This document shows, piece after piece, positions 9,565-17,820 of a stretch of DNA of 64,000 nucleotides (position 1 is its first letter; each line of letters starts with the position of its first letter). This DNA comes from Pedobacter caeni (GTDB lineage Bacteria; Bacteroidota; Bacteroidia; Sphingobacteriales; Sphingobacteriaceae), in NCBI RefSeq assembly GCF_900129215.1, contig NZ_FQUQ01000004.1:1015013-1079012 (forward strand), written 5' to 3'. Below the pieces are notes generated by a model, which was given only the letters and a program-made list of their open reading frames with translations, was not told the origin of the DNA and ran no database searches. A program made the position numbers and the translations under genes.

Positions 9565-10794
9565 ATGAGAGGAGTTAATTCATACTGGAATAAATACAGG
9601 AAGGCATTTGAACATGTTATTCCTGATGAAAATCAGTTTACGCTCTTCCGGATCAGCAGTTGGCGGATCAACCTGTTCAGGAATACCATGATGTATACTA
9701 TTCCTGTTACCCTGGTTGGACTTGTTCTTTTTCTGGTCCATGAATTCATGACGGGAAGAATATTCTTCCCTGTATTTATGGTCATCATGATGATGTTGCT
9801 TATGGGTTTTGTACTAAATAGAAAAATTGAGCTGGATTACAGGATGGTCATTGTGGTCCTCCTCCTTTACCTTGTTGCGGTAATTTACCTCATTTTCGTA
9901 GGATCTGATGGCCCTGGTGCACTATACCTGTTGATCATTACTTTTTTTACGGCTATGATTTTTCCGCCAAAAGCTACTTATATTCCATTGGTCATCAATA
10001 TCCTGATCTGCTTTGGAATTGGCCTGGTGATTAAATTTAAGATCTTCCCTACCCCATTATCAGACACCTATGACCTGACCTTATGGACTGCTTACTCAGG
10101 AAACCTGATTTTCATCAGTTTTGTAAGTGTACTCATGATCAGCAGTATTCTGAATGGATTTGAGCGGACGAGAATAAAAGAGGTGATGTTGTTAAAAAAA
10201 CTGGATGCCTCAGAACGTTATTACCGGAATGTTTTTGATTCTAATCCTGTTCCCATGTACATCTTTGAATTAAATACCGGTAATTTTTTAAAGGTCAATG
10301 ACGCTGCAGTCAAAAAATACGGGTATTCGAAAGAAGAGTTTCTATCGATGAACATTACCAAAATACGGCCTGCTTCGGAGATCAGTAAGCTGATGGATAT
10401 TTTCAGCACCATTAAAACCAGGGCATACTCAGGCATATTGACACATATGAACAAAAAAGGCCATACTTTCCCTGTGGAGATCGACACCAATATCGTCAGT
10501 TTAGATGGCGTTGATGCGCGGCTGGTCCTGGCAACAGATGTATCTGAACGGGTCAGTTATATACAGATGATTGAGAAGCAGAATCAGGATTTCAAGGAAA
10601 TTGCCTGGATTCAGAGCCATAAAGTGAGGGCGCCGTTAACGAATATTATGAGTCTCACAGATTTAATGCTTCAAAATCCTCACGGAGATCATGTTGATGT
10701 ACTTTATATGCTGAAGGAGTCTACGGCACGCTTAAATGAAGCCATTGAATCTATCGTCCATCAGGCAGAAGACAACCAGATCCCACCAGAATGA
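9565..10794 (+). CDS. Membrane PAS sensor with kinase-like helix but no ATPase domain
   Basis: The 409-residue protein has about six membrane segments (residues 45-205), a PAS domain (about 213-330), then a helix with an H-box-like motif, IQSHKVRAPLTNI, centred on His352. It ends at residue 409, so the ATP-binding catalytic domain of a histidine kinase is absent. The residue after the histidine is Lys where kinases usually have Glu or Asp. It may be a phosphoacceptor dimerisation domain that is phosphorylated in trans, or a sensor that has lost kinase activity. The response regulator gene 62 bp downstream is the likely partner. Confidence 0.85.
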   Translation: MRGVNSYWNKYRKAFEHVIPDENQFTLFRISSWRINLFRNTMMYTIPVTLVGLVLFLVHEFMTGRIFFPVFMVIMMMLLMGFVLNRKIELDYRMVIVVLLLYLVAVIYLIFVGSDGPGALYLLIITFFTAMIFPPKATYIPLVINILICFGIGLVIKFKIFPTPLSDTYDLTLWTAYSGNLIFISFVSVLMISSILNGFERTRIKEVMLLKKLDASERYYRNVFDSNPVPMYIFELNTGNFLKVNDAAVKKYGYSKEEFLSMNITKIRPASEISKLMDIFSTIKTRAYSGILTHMNKKGHTFPVEIDTNIVSLDGVDARLVLATDVSERVSYIQMIEKQNQDFKEIAWIQSHKVRAPLTNIMSLTDLMLQNPHGDHVDVLYMLKESTARLNEAIESIVHQAEDNQIPPE

Positions 10795-10856
10795 ATAACA
10801 GCCATACCCCGGAAATTACAAAAAAATAAAGACCAAGAACCCATAAATATATTCCA

Positions 10857-11240
10857 ATGAAAAGATTTTATCTGATAGATGACGACTCCATATTCGTTTT
10901 TCTGACCAGAAAGACATTACAAGTTGCCAATCTCAACACCGACCTTACTGTCTTTGAAGATGGTGAAAAAGCTTTGTTCGATTTATCAACAAATGCAAAT
11001 CAGCCAGGATTGTTGCCTGACATTATATTTCTGGACCTTAATATGCCGGTATTGGACGGATGGGGTTTTCTGGAAAAATTCCTATTGCTGGAACCAAGTA
11101 TCAGTAAGAAAATCGACATTTATATTGTCTCTTCTTCGATTTCTCCTTCAGAATTGGAACGTTCGCAAGGTATTCCTGTGGTTACAGACTTCCTGACCAA
11201 GCCACTTAGCCGATCAAAGTTTGTGGAAATTTTTGAATAG
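10857..11240 (+). CDS. Single-domain response regulator (CheY-like receiver)
   Basis: A 127-residue receiver domain with no output domain. The acidic cluster DDD is at residues 8-10, the phosphoacceptor Asp60 lies in FLDLNMP, and the conserved lysine is Lys115 (LTKPLS). All key receiver residues are present, so it should accept phosphate. It follows the PAS sensor gene on the same strand and ends at a strong hairpin. As a stand-alone receiver it probably relays phosphate or binds a protein target. Confidence 0.93.
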   Translation: MKRFYLIDDDSIFVFLTRKTLQVANLNTDLTVFEDGEKALFDLSTNANQPGLLPDIIFLDLNMPVLDGWGFLEKFLLLEPSISKKIDIYIVSSSISPSELERSQGIPVVTDFLTKPLSRSKFVEIFE

Positions 11241-11250
11241 GCATATCATG

Positions 11251-11288
11251 AAAATGGCTGCTTTTGCATTCACAAAAGCAGCCATTTT
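11251..11288. terminator. Hairpin between convergent genes
   Basis: A perfect 16-bp stem (11251-11266 with 11273-11288) has a 6-base loop. A4 and T4 blocks at the stem base make it usable from both sides. It separates the response regulator from the TPR gene. Confidence 0.88.
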
Positions 11289-11305
11289 CTGATGTCAGAA
11301 TTTCT

Positions 11306-11932
11306 TTATTTTAAGCTCGATATCTGTGCTTTAACATAATCGATTAAAGAAATGATATCTTTCCTTAAAGGCTGAACAACCAGTACCTTTTCAAAATCGG
11401 TAATAGAGTTTTTAAATAGCGCCACTACTGCAGCTTTTTCAGCAGATTTCTTGATCTTATAAGATTTATAGATCGCATAATCCTTATAGGCCAATGCTCT
11501 GTTCTGCAACAACTGGGTATCTTCTTCCCCGTTAAGTTCAATTCCTTTGGTAAAATCTCTGATGGCAGAGAGGTAGAAATTCTCTCTCATTTGATTTAGG
11601 GATTCTTTAGGATCATTTGCGATATTTTGTCTGGCCTTACCTCTATAGTAATAAGCAGAATTATCTGAGGGTTTCAAGGCAATTAAGCGGCTGTAAGTCG
11701 CAATTGAATTTTCAAAATCCCCGCACTGGAAATAAGAATACCCTAACATCTTCAATACCACTGCATTATTAGGGCTTTTCGTATCTGCCTTCTCTAATTG
11801 TCCTACCGCACCTTTATAATCGCCTTTCATCATGGCTTGCATGCCCAATTTATCATAATTGCTATTTTGAGCAATGCTGACTTGAGTAGAAAAGACAAAT
11901 AATAATAAGATGGTTTGCTTGAAATAGTTCAT
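11306..11932 (-). CDS. Secreted TPR protein
   Basis: A 208-residue protein with a signal peptide ending around VSIAQ at residue 21, followed by tetratricopeptide-like helical repeats at about residues 25-125 (AMMKGDYKGAVGQLEKA, GYSYFQCGDFENSIATY, AYYYRGKAR). A further helical region runs to the C-terminus. It is probably a periplasmic protein-protein interaction scaffold. It stands alone on its strand, so neighbours do not indicate a partner. Confidence 0.85.
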   Translation of the reverse strand: MNYFKQTILLLFVFSTQVSIAQNSNYDKLGMQAMMKGDYKGAVGQLEKADTKSPNNAVVLKMLGYSYFQCGDFENSIATYSRLIALKPSDNSAYYYRGKARQNIANDPKESLNQMRENFYLSAIRDFTKGIELNGEEDTQLLQNRALAYKDYAIYKSYKIKKSAEKAAVVALFKNSITDFEKVLVVQPLRKDIISLIDYVKAQISSLK

Positions 11933-12212
11933 TAAGTTTTATTTAAAAAAAATAAATATATTTAGATTTAGTTCAATACCCTAATAAAATTTTCAAAACA
12001 AATTTATCAGGAGATATTGGGATAAAGATATTTCTAGGCAACTATCATACCATTTACAAATATTCCTCTTAAACGCTAAATAAATGAAAATATGATGAGC
12101 GGGAAAATTATTATGATTATTTCACAAAAAACATCAGACAATCAGACCTGTTTTTAAGTTGGAAAGGGAATGTTCCTGACTTTTTAACATGGAAAAGAAG
12201 GGATCAGTGTTT

Positions 12213-12228
12213 TGGCACAAGAGTTGAA
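12213..12228 (+). promoter_or_regulatory. Possible sigma-54-like (-24/-12) promoter of lon
   Basis: TGGCAC at 12213-12218 is followed after 5 bases by TTGAA at 12224-12228. The GG and the second G are separated by 10 bp, as in the -24/-12 consensus TGGCAC-N5-TTGCW, but the -12 GC is GA here. It lies 85 bp before the lon ATG. It may be a stress promoter; this is inference. Confidence 0.4.
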
Positions 12229-12262
12229 AATATGGATAGTTCAATATAATTAATAATTTCGT

Positions 12263-12295
12263 AAACGACATGCTGTCAGATTGTCGTTTTTATTT
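12263..12295 (+). terminator. Terminator-like hairpin in the lon leader
   Basis: An 8-bp stem (12263-12270 with 12282-12289) with an 11-base loop is followed by TTTTATTTT. It lies 23 bp before the lon ATG and downstream of the candidate promoter. It could attenuate lon, or mark the end of an upstream transcript. Confidence 0.5.
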
Positions 12296-12312
12296 TAGAA
12301 AGACTTACTTAA

Positions 12313-14784
12313 ATGAGTAAACAAGATCATTTTGATTTTAGCAATGCACTACCCATCATAAATGAAGATACAGAATTCTTTCCCCTGATGTCTCAACAAG
12401 ACGAAGATGAAATGAATAATGAAGAGACTCCTGAAGTATTGGCCATCCTTCCTTTAAGGAATACCGTACTTTTTCCGGGAGTTGTGATTCCAATTACTGT
12501 TGGCAGAGATAAATCTATAAAGCTGATCAAAGAGGCATACAAAGGTGATAAGATCATCGGTGTTGTTTCTCAGCGCGATGTTTCTATTGAAGATCCTACG
12601 TTTGAGCAATTGAACAGTGTAGGAACCGTGGCCCACATCATCAAGATGCTGCAGATGCCCGATGGAAATACGACTGTGATCATTCAGGGGAAACAACGTT
12701 TCCGTTTAATTGAAGAAGTTCAGTCAGAACCTTATATTAAGGTAACGATCAGCAAATTTGAGGAAGGCAAACATAAGGCCGACAAAGAATTTAAAGCGAT
12801 GGTGGCTTCCATTAAGGAAATGTCATCGCAAATCATCCAGTTGTCACCAAATATTCCAAGTGAAGCAGGCATCGCACTCAAGAACATTGAGAGTACTTCC
12901 TTTCTGATCAATTTCATCTCTTCCAATATGAATGCAGATGTTTCTGATAAGCAAAAGATGCTGGAGATGGCCAATCAGCGTGACCGTGCGATGATGGTGA
13001 TGGAACTGCTGACTTTAGAACTTCAAATGCTGGAGTTAAAGAATCAGATTCAATCCAAAGTACGCACCGATCTGGATAAACAACAAAGGGATTATTTTCT
13101 GAATCAGCAGCTGAAAACCATACAGGAAGAACTGGGTGGCAATTCATCTGACCTGGAGTACGAGGCTTTACAGATTCGTGCCAAGAAGAAGAAATGGTCT
13201 GATCCTGTAAAAGAACATTTCAGTAAGGAACTGGACAAACTGGGGAGAATGAACCCTGCTGCGCCGGATTATTCGGTACAGATCAACTACCTGGAACTGT
13301 TGTTAGACCTTCCATGGAACGATTTCACTAAAGATAATTTTGATCTGAAACGTGCGCAACGTGTATTGGATAAGGATCATTTTGGTCTGGAAAAAGTAAA
13401 ACAACGTATTATAGAGTACCTGGCAGTTCTGAAGCTGAAACGCGACATGAAAGCCCCTATCATCTGTCTGGTAGGCCCTCCGGGAGTTGGTAAAACCTCG
13501 TTGGGTAAATCCATTGCAAAGGCGCTGAACCGTAAATATGTACGTATGGCACTGGGAGGTATCAGAGATGAGGCCGAAATCCGTGGCCATAGAAAGACTT
13601 ATATCGGCGCGATGCCGGGCCGCATCATTCAGTCGATTAAAAAGGCTGGTGCAGCAAATCCGGTATTTGTACTGGATGAAATTGATAAAGTTGGTTCTGA
13701 CTTCAGGGGTGATCCTTCTTCTGCCTTACTCGAGGTTCTCGATCCGGAGCAAAACAGTGCTTTTAATGACCATTATGTAGAGGCCGATTATGACCTTTCC
13801 AATGTGCTTTTCATTGCAACAGCAAATTCATTGAGCAGCATCCAGCCGGCATTATTAGACCGTATGGAGATCATTGAAGTGAATGGTTATACCATAGAAG
13901 AAAAAATAGAGATCGCAAAGAAATACCTCTTGCCTAAGCAAAAGGAACAACATGGCATCAAAACAAAAGACATCAACCTGAAAAGTTCTTTAATTGAAAA
14001 AGTGATTGAAGACTATACCAGGGAATCCGGTGTCCGTGGACTGGAAAAAAAAATAGGTTCACTGGTACGTGGTGTGGCTACAAAAATTGCCATGGAAGAG
14101 GCGTATGAACCTAACCTGACCAATGAGGATGTGGAAAGGATTTTGGGAGCTCCGATATACGACAAAGACCTTTATGAAGGGAATGAAGTTGCCGGTGTGG
14201 TTACAGGTCTGGCCTGGACACAGGTAGGTGGCGACATTTTATTCATTGAGGCCAGCTTAAGTCCTGGTAAAGGAAAACTAACGCTGACAGGAAACCTGGG
14301 AGAAGTCATGAAAGAGTCGGCAGTGATCGCATTGGCTTATTTACGCGCCCATGCAGATTTGTTTAATATCGACTACGCTTTGTTTGACAACTGGGATATC
14401 CATGTGCACGTTCCTGCGGGAGCAACACCAAAAGACGGACCATCAGCAGGAATCACGATGCTAACGGCACTGACTTCGGCATTTACCCAGCGTAAAGTAA
14501 AATCTAACCTGGCGATGACGGGTGAGATTACGTTAAGGGGCAAAGTATTGCCTGTTGGAGGGATCAAGGAAAAAATCCTCGCCGCCAAACGTGCAAACAT
14601 TAAAGACATCATTTTATGTAAATCCAATAAAAAGGACATTCTGGAGATCAAGGAAAGCTATATCAAAGATTTAAACTTTCATTATGTTGCTGAAATGAAG
14701 GAAGTGATTGAGCTGGCTTTAACGAAGGAAAAAGTAAAGAACGCACAGGACCTTAGTGTAAAAATTAAGCCGATTGCAAACTAG
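12313..14784 (+). CDS. lon: ATP-dependent protease Lon
   Basis: Cytoplasmic AAA+ serine protease that degrades misfolded and regulatory proteins. The 823-residue protein has the N-terminal substrate-binding domain (about residues 40-240) and a coiled-coil segment. Walker A GPPGVGKT is near residue 388, Walker B VFVLDEID is near 452, and the C-terminal protease domain carries Ser711 in PKDGPSAG and Lys752 in GGIKEK. All catalytic residues are intact. The acidic N-terminal extension of about 40 residues is as seen in Bacteroidota Lon. Expected to be heat-inducible. Confidence 0.98.
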   Translation: MSKQDHFDFSNALPIINEDTEFFPLMSQQDEDEMNNEETPEVLAILPLRNTVLFPGVVIPITVGRDKSIKLIKEAYKGDKIIGVVSQRDVSIEDPTFEQLNSVGTVAHIIKMLQMPDGNTTVIIQGKQRFRLIEEVQSEPYIKVTISKFEEGKHKADKEFKAMVASIKEMSSQIIQLSPNIPSEAGIALKNIESTSFLINFISSNMNADVSDKQKMLEMANQRDRAMMVMELLTLELQMLELKNQIQSKVRTDLDKQQRDYFLNQQLKTIQEELGGNSSDLEYEALQIRAKKKKWSDPVKEHFSKELDKLGRMNPAAPDYSVQINYLELLLDLPWNDFTKDNFDLKRAQRVLDKDHFGLEKVKQRIIEYLAVLKLKRDMKAPIICLVGPPGVGKTSLGKSIAKALNRKYVRMALGGIRDEAEIRGHRKTYIGAMPGRIIQSIKKAGAANPVFVLDEIDKVGSDFRGDPSSALLEVLDPEQNSAFNDHYVEADYDLSNVLFIATANSLSSIQPALLDRMEIIEVNGYTIEEKIEIAKKYLLPKQKEQHGIKTKDINLKSSLIEKVIEDYTRESGVRGLEKKIGSLVRGVATKIAMEEAYEPNLTNEDVERILGAPIYDKDLYEGNEVAGVVTGLAWTQVGGDILFIEASLSPGKGKLTLTGNLGEVMKESAVIALAYLRAHADLFNIDYALFDNWDIHVHVPAGATPKDGPSAGITMLTALTSAFTQRKVKSNLAMTGEITLRGKVLPVGGIKEKILAAKRANIKDIILCKSNKKDILEIKESYIKDLNFHYVAEMKEVIELALTKEKVKNAQDLSVKIKPIAN

Positions 14785-14824
14785 GTTGTTTTTTTCTTAA
14801 TATTGCGCCACCAAACAAACAAAA

Positions 14825-15334
14825 ATGAGAAAATTAACCTTAGTTTTTAGTCTGCTGTTAGCAGTGCTAAGTGTACAGACCCTTTTCGCACAGCAGAGCA
14901 CCACACCTGCGCCTGTTGCGGCAAGGGCACAGAATATCTTCATTGAACTTGGTGGTCAGGGTTTAACTTTTACGGCAAACTATGACTCCCGTTTTTCCAA
15001 TAAGAGAGATGGATTAGGCGGAAGAGCCGGTATTGGTTATTTCTCCGTTGATGGAGATAAGGTCATGACCCTTCCACTTTCCTTAAACTACCTGTTGGGA
15101 AAAGGAAACAAATTCTTCGAACTTGGCCTTGGTGCTACTTATATTTCTACCAGTGGCAGTTCCGAAGTGTTGTTCAATAAGAATGAAAGTAATGTCATCG
15201 GAACGATGAGTTTCTTCTACCGGGTTCAACCGGAAGATAGCGGTTTTGCTTTCAGAATCGGTTTAAGTCCGGTGTTCAGTAAGGATTTCTTTTTACCTTA
15301 TTACGGTGGTCTGAGTCTTGGCTATACTTTTTAA
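14825..15334 (+). CDS. Small outer-membrane beta-barrel protein
   Basis: A 169-residue protein with a signal peptide ending at about LFAQ (residue 22) and alternating-hydrophobicity strands through to an aromatic C-terminus (GYTF), typical of eight-stranded outer-membrane barrels. No specific family is recognised. It follows lon by 40 bp on the same strand, so it may be co-transcribed, and ends at a strong terminator just before an LpxR-like gene. Confidence 0.75.
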   Translation: MRKLTLVFSLLLAVLSVQTLFAQQSTTPAPVAARAQNIFIELGGQGLTFTANYDSRFSNKRDGLGGRAGIGYFSVDGDKVMTLPLSLNYLLGKGNKFFELGLGATYISTSGSSEVLFNKNESNVIGTMSFFYRVQPEDSGFAFRIGLSPVFSKDFFLPYYGGLSLGYTF

Positions 15335-15353
15335 GAATAAAAATACGATATTC

Positions 15354-15384
15354 AACTCCGGCAAATCTGCCGGAGTTTTTTTTT
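15354..15384 (+). terminator. Terminator directly before the LpxR-like gene
   Basis: A perfect 10-bp stem (15354-15363 with 15368-15377) with a 4-base loop is followed by a T-run to 15384. The next ATG is at 15391, only 6 bases after the T-run. Confidence 0.93.
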
Positions 15385-15390
15385 AGAAAA

Positions 15391-16359
15391 ATGAAAATGA
15401 AACCATTAAGTAAAGTACTTCTCCTCCTCTCTCTGATCTATCTGCTCACTGTAAATCCGGTAAAGGCACAAACCTTTAAAAACGAGTTTGGCTTTAGCAG
15501 CGATAACGATTCCTATTTACTTCAAGGTTCGGATAAATACTATACCAATGGCTTGTTCATTAATTTTCGTCATGCACTGGACCAGCAGAAACTTGCTGAA
15601 AAGCTGGAAAAGAAAACTTATGAAATTGCTGTTGGTCAAAAGATGTTCAATCCTTATTCAGGTGCAGCACCAGATCCGGCAAAGCAAGACCGCCCATTTG
15701 CAGGTTACCTGTATGCAGAAGGAGCCATGAATTGGTTTTATAAAAATGAAAGTATTTTAAAGACCAGTGTACAAATTGGGGTAACCGGTCCGGCATCACT
15801 GGCAGAGAAGGGTCAGGAACTCCTTCACAATACCGTTGGCTTCTATGAATTGGAAGGCTGGGATTATCAGATCAGAGAGGAAATGCAGGTTAACCTTTCT
15901 GCAAAATACACCAGATTATTACACCGTTTGGATAGCAAAGCAGCAGATTTCTCTTTTGAGGGTTATGCGAATGTAGGGACTACTTTTAGTGGTGCCGGTG
16001 CAGGGATTTTATTCAGGGCTGGCCGCATCAATCAGCTGTTCAATTCTGCTTATACCAATTCGATGATTGGCAACAATTCAAAAACAAAGGGCCTGGTAAA
16101 TAGTGAATTGTTCTTTTATGCAAAGCCACAGCTGAATGTGGTAGCCTATGATGCCACCATACAGGGAAGTATGTTTAACGATAAGAGTCCGGTAACTTTT
16201 GGCGTAAAACCAGTGGTTTTTGCACAACAATTAGGGGTTAACTACAGCAGTCAGCGTTTTACCTTTGATTTTGGGATATTGTTTAAAACCAAGGAGGTAA
16301 AAAGCAGTGCTAAGGCCCATCAATATGGCACCATCAGTATGTTTTACCGTTTTAACTAA
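15391..16359 (+). CDS. Lipid A deacylase LpxR-like (DUF2219) protein
   Basis: Predicted outer-membrane barrel resembling LpxR, which removes the 3'-acyloxyacyl group of lipid A. The 322-residue protein has a signal peptide ending near VKAQ (residue 27). The family N-terminus follows, with an Asn-Asp pair at residues 39-40 and DKYYTNG at 48-54, then RH at 60-61. It ends in an aromatic residue pattern (FYRFN) suited to barrel insertion. Catalytic equivalence to enteric LpxR is not proven here. ATG at 15391 or 15397 are both possible. It has little room for its own promoter. Confidence 0.8.
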   Translation: MKMKPLSKVLLLLSLIYLLTVNPVKAQTFKNEFGFSSDNDSYLLQGSDKYYTNGLFINFRHALDQQKLAEKLEKKTYEIAVGQKMFNPYSGAAPDPAKQDRPFAGYLYAEGAMNWFYKNESILKTSVQIGVTGPASLAEKGQELLHNTVGFYELEGWDYQIREEMQVNLSAKYTRLLHRLDSKAADFSFEGYANVGTTFSGAGAGILFRAGRINQLFNSAYTNSMIGNNSKTKGLVNSELFFYAKPQLNVVAYDATIQGSMFNDKSPVTFGVKPVVFAQQLGVNYSSQRFTFDFGILFKTKEVKSSAKAHQYGTISMFYRFN

Positions 16360-16374
16360 CGCTGGCACTATGGT

Positions 16375-16785
16375 TTAATCTAAAGAAGGGCGCTTACGAA
16401 ATTCCTTTTTTGCGGATACGGACTGTTTATCTGCCAGTCTTTTTCTGATCACTGATTTAGGCGTTTTCGTAGGCTTTCTTTTTTTCTGGATATGCAGGGC
16501 TGATTTCAGCAAGGCAATCAGTTTGATAATGGTCCGCTCTTTATTCATCAGCTGACTTCTGTCTTCCTGTGACACAATGTGCAGGTTTCCTTCCTGATCC
16601 AGGCGGTGTGCAAGCCGTTCATGTAAAAGTACACGCTCTTCTTCCGTAAAGATCCCTGCGGAGTCAATATGAAGGATCAGCTCCACTTTACTGGAAACCT
16701 TATTTACATTTTGTCCGCCTTTCCCCCCACTTCTTGAGGTTTTAAAGGTCACTACTTTAACGATATCTTCTTTCACAGGTAACAT
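16375..16785 (-). CDS. arfB: Alternative ribosome-rescue factor ArfB
   Basis: Peptidyl-tRNA hydrolase that frees ribosomes stalled on messages lacking a stop codon. The 136-residue protein has the GGQ motif at residues 23-25 within SGGKGGQNVNKVSSKVEL. It also has a long basic C-terminal tail rich in Lys/Arg (from about residue 97), which in ArfB inserts into the empty mRNA channel. The short length and basic tail separate it from full release factors RF1 and RF2. It converges with the LpxR-like gene with a 15-bp gap and no hairpin. Confidence 0.95.
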   Translation of the reverse strand: MLPVKEDIVKVVTFKTSRSGGKGGQNVNKVSSKVELILHIDSAGIFTEEERVLLHERLAHRLDQEGNLHIVSQEDRSQLMNKERTIIKLIALLKSALHIQKKRKPTKTPKSVIRKRLADKQSVSAKKEFRKRPSLD

Positions 16786-16829
16786 AGCTGCAAAAGTAAC
16801 AAAGAAAACTGGGCACAGATAAAAAATGA

Positions 16830-16860
16830 TTTAAAACAATTCAGTAAAATAGTAACTTTG
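16830..16860 (+). promoter_or_regulatory. Promoter of cmk, TTTA-N19-TAACTTTG
   Basis: A TTTA at 16830-16833 is 19 bp from TAACTTTG at 16853-16860, which fits the Bacteroidota -33/-7 pattern. Only 6 bases separate the -7 element from the cmk ATG at 16867, so the message may be leaderless. Confidence 0.6.
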
Positions 16861-16866
16861 CCCTAT

Positions 16867-17547
16867 ATGAGAAAAAATCTGGTTGTAGCTATAGATGGCT
16901 ACTCATCTTGCGGAAAGAGTACATTGGCGAAAGCATTAGCAAAAAAACTAGGTTTCATATATATAGACAGCGGTGCGATGTACCGTGCAGTGACGCTTTA
17001 TTTCATCCGTAATCAGGTGGACATGACGGATACCGAAGCGGTCAAAGATGCCCTTCAGCATATTGAATTGAATTTCCATTCCAGAGATTACCAGTCGCAC
17101 ATCACTTTAAACGGAGAAGAAGTTTCAGAGGAAATCAGGCAGATGCCCGTTTCTGAAAACGTGAGCGAAGTTGCAGCAAACAAGTTTGTCCGCAAAGATA
17201 TGGTGAAGCAGCAGCAACGCATGGGAAAATCAAAAAACATTGTGATGGATGGCCGCGACATCGGCACTACAGTGTTCCCGGATGCGCAGGTGAAATTCTT
17301 CATGACCGCAGACCCAAAAATCCGTGCAGAACGCCGTTTCAAAGAATTGCAAAGTAAAGGGGATACGACAACCACTATGGAAGACGTTTTTGAAAATATC
17401 GCGCACCGCGATTTTTTAGATACGACCCGTGCAGAGAGTCCATTAACCCGCGCAGAAGATGCTGTCATCTTAGACAATACAGAGATTACGGAACAGGAAC
17501 AACTTGATTTTGCAATTGAACAAGTGAAGCTCCACTTTCCGGAGTAA
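16867..17547 (+). CDS. cmk: Cytidylate kinase
   Basis: Phosphorylates CMP and dCMP using ATP in pyrimidine nucleotide recycling. The product is about 226 residues. The P-loop is GYSSCGKST near residue 11, where Cys takes the place of the usual Gly, as is common in Bacteroidota Cmk. IDSGAMYRAVTLY is near 34, MDGRDIGTTVFPDA near 128, and the lid segment with RRFKEL near 156. I chose the ATG at 16867; the longer frame needs a TTG at 16858 that lies inside the -7 promoter element. Confidence 0.96.
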   Translation: MRKNLVVAIDGYSSCGKSTLAKALAKKLGFIYIDSGAMYRAVTLYFIRNQVDMTDTEAVKDALQHIELNFHSRDYQSHITLNGEEVSEEIRQMPVSENVSEVAANKFVRKDMVKQQQRMGKSKNIVMDGRDIGTTVFPDAQVKFFMTADPKIRAERRFKELQSKGDTTTTMEDVFENIAHRDFLDTTRAESPLTRAEDAVILDNTEITEQEQLDFAIEQVKLHFPE

Positions 17548-17604
17548 GTAGTTTTACCGTTTTCCTTGTGCCCTGTTTTTCCTTTTTTTTCTATAAAACT
17601 TTCT

Positions 17605-17777
17605 AAAAAGACTGCTTTGTCTGAGCATTCTATTTCGATGCATTAAGTAAATTTTACTACTTCTGCCATTTCTTTTTTTTCTATCAAAGCCTTTTATCGC
17701 TGTATTTTTGTCAATATTCAGTTACAAAAGGGCTGTTTATCCAAACATTACAATTCGATGTTTTAAGTAAAATATAC
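17605..17777. repeat. Two imperfect direct repeats 120 bp apart
   Basis: Copies at 17605-17657 and 17725-17777 align without gaps at exactly 120 bp. The core TTCGATG, two variable bases, TTAAGTAAA is identical in both (17634-17651 and 17754-17771). The surrounding match is about two thirds. It lies in the 273-bp gap before the TetR gene, so it may be a regulator site pair. Confidence 0.7.
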
Positions 17778-17782
17778 GATTG

Positions 17783-17820
17783 ATACTTTTGTTTAACAAT
17801 TTTGTCAAACTCAAAAGTAT
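17783..17820 (+). promoter_or_regulatory. Inverted repeat and -7 element before the tetR-type gene
   Basis: ATACTTTTG at 17783-17791 is repeated in inverted form at 17812-17820, with a second inner inverted pair (GTTTAAC and GTCAAAC). The left arm contains TACTTTTG (17784-17791), a -7 match, and the right arm touches the ATG. It is a likely operator for the TetR-type protein. Confidence 0.6.

Larger units (their letters stand above)
11933..12312. other. 380-bp divergent region between TPR gene and lon
   Basis: AT-rich with no credible open frame. It holds the presumed promoters of both genes, and the notable elements on the lon side (sigma-54-like site and leader hairpin) are listed separately. 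Confidence 0.6.

Noticed and set aside
17605..17777. Direct repeats as the ends of an inserted element
   Set aside because: The copies are imperfect, 120 bp apart, and enclose no gene or terminal inverted repeat.
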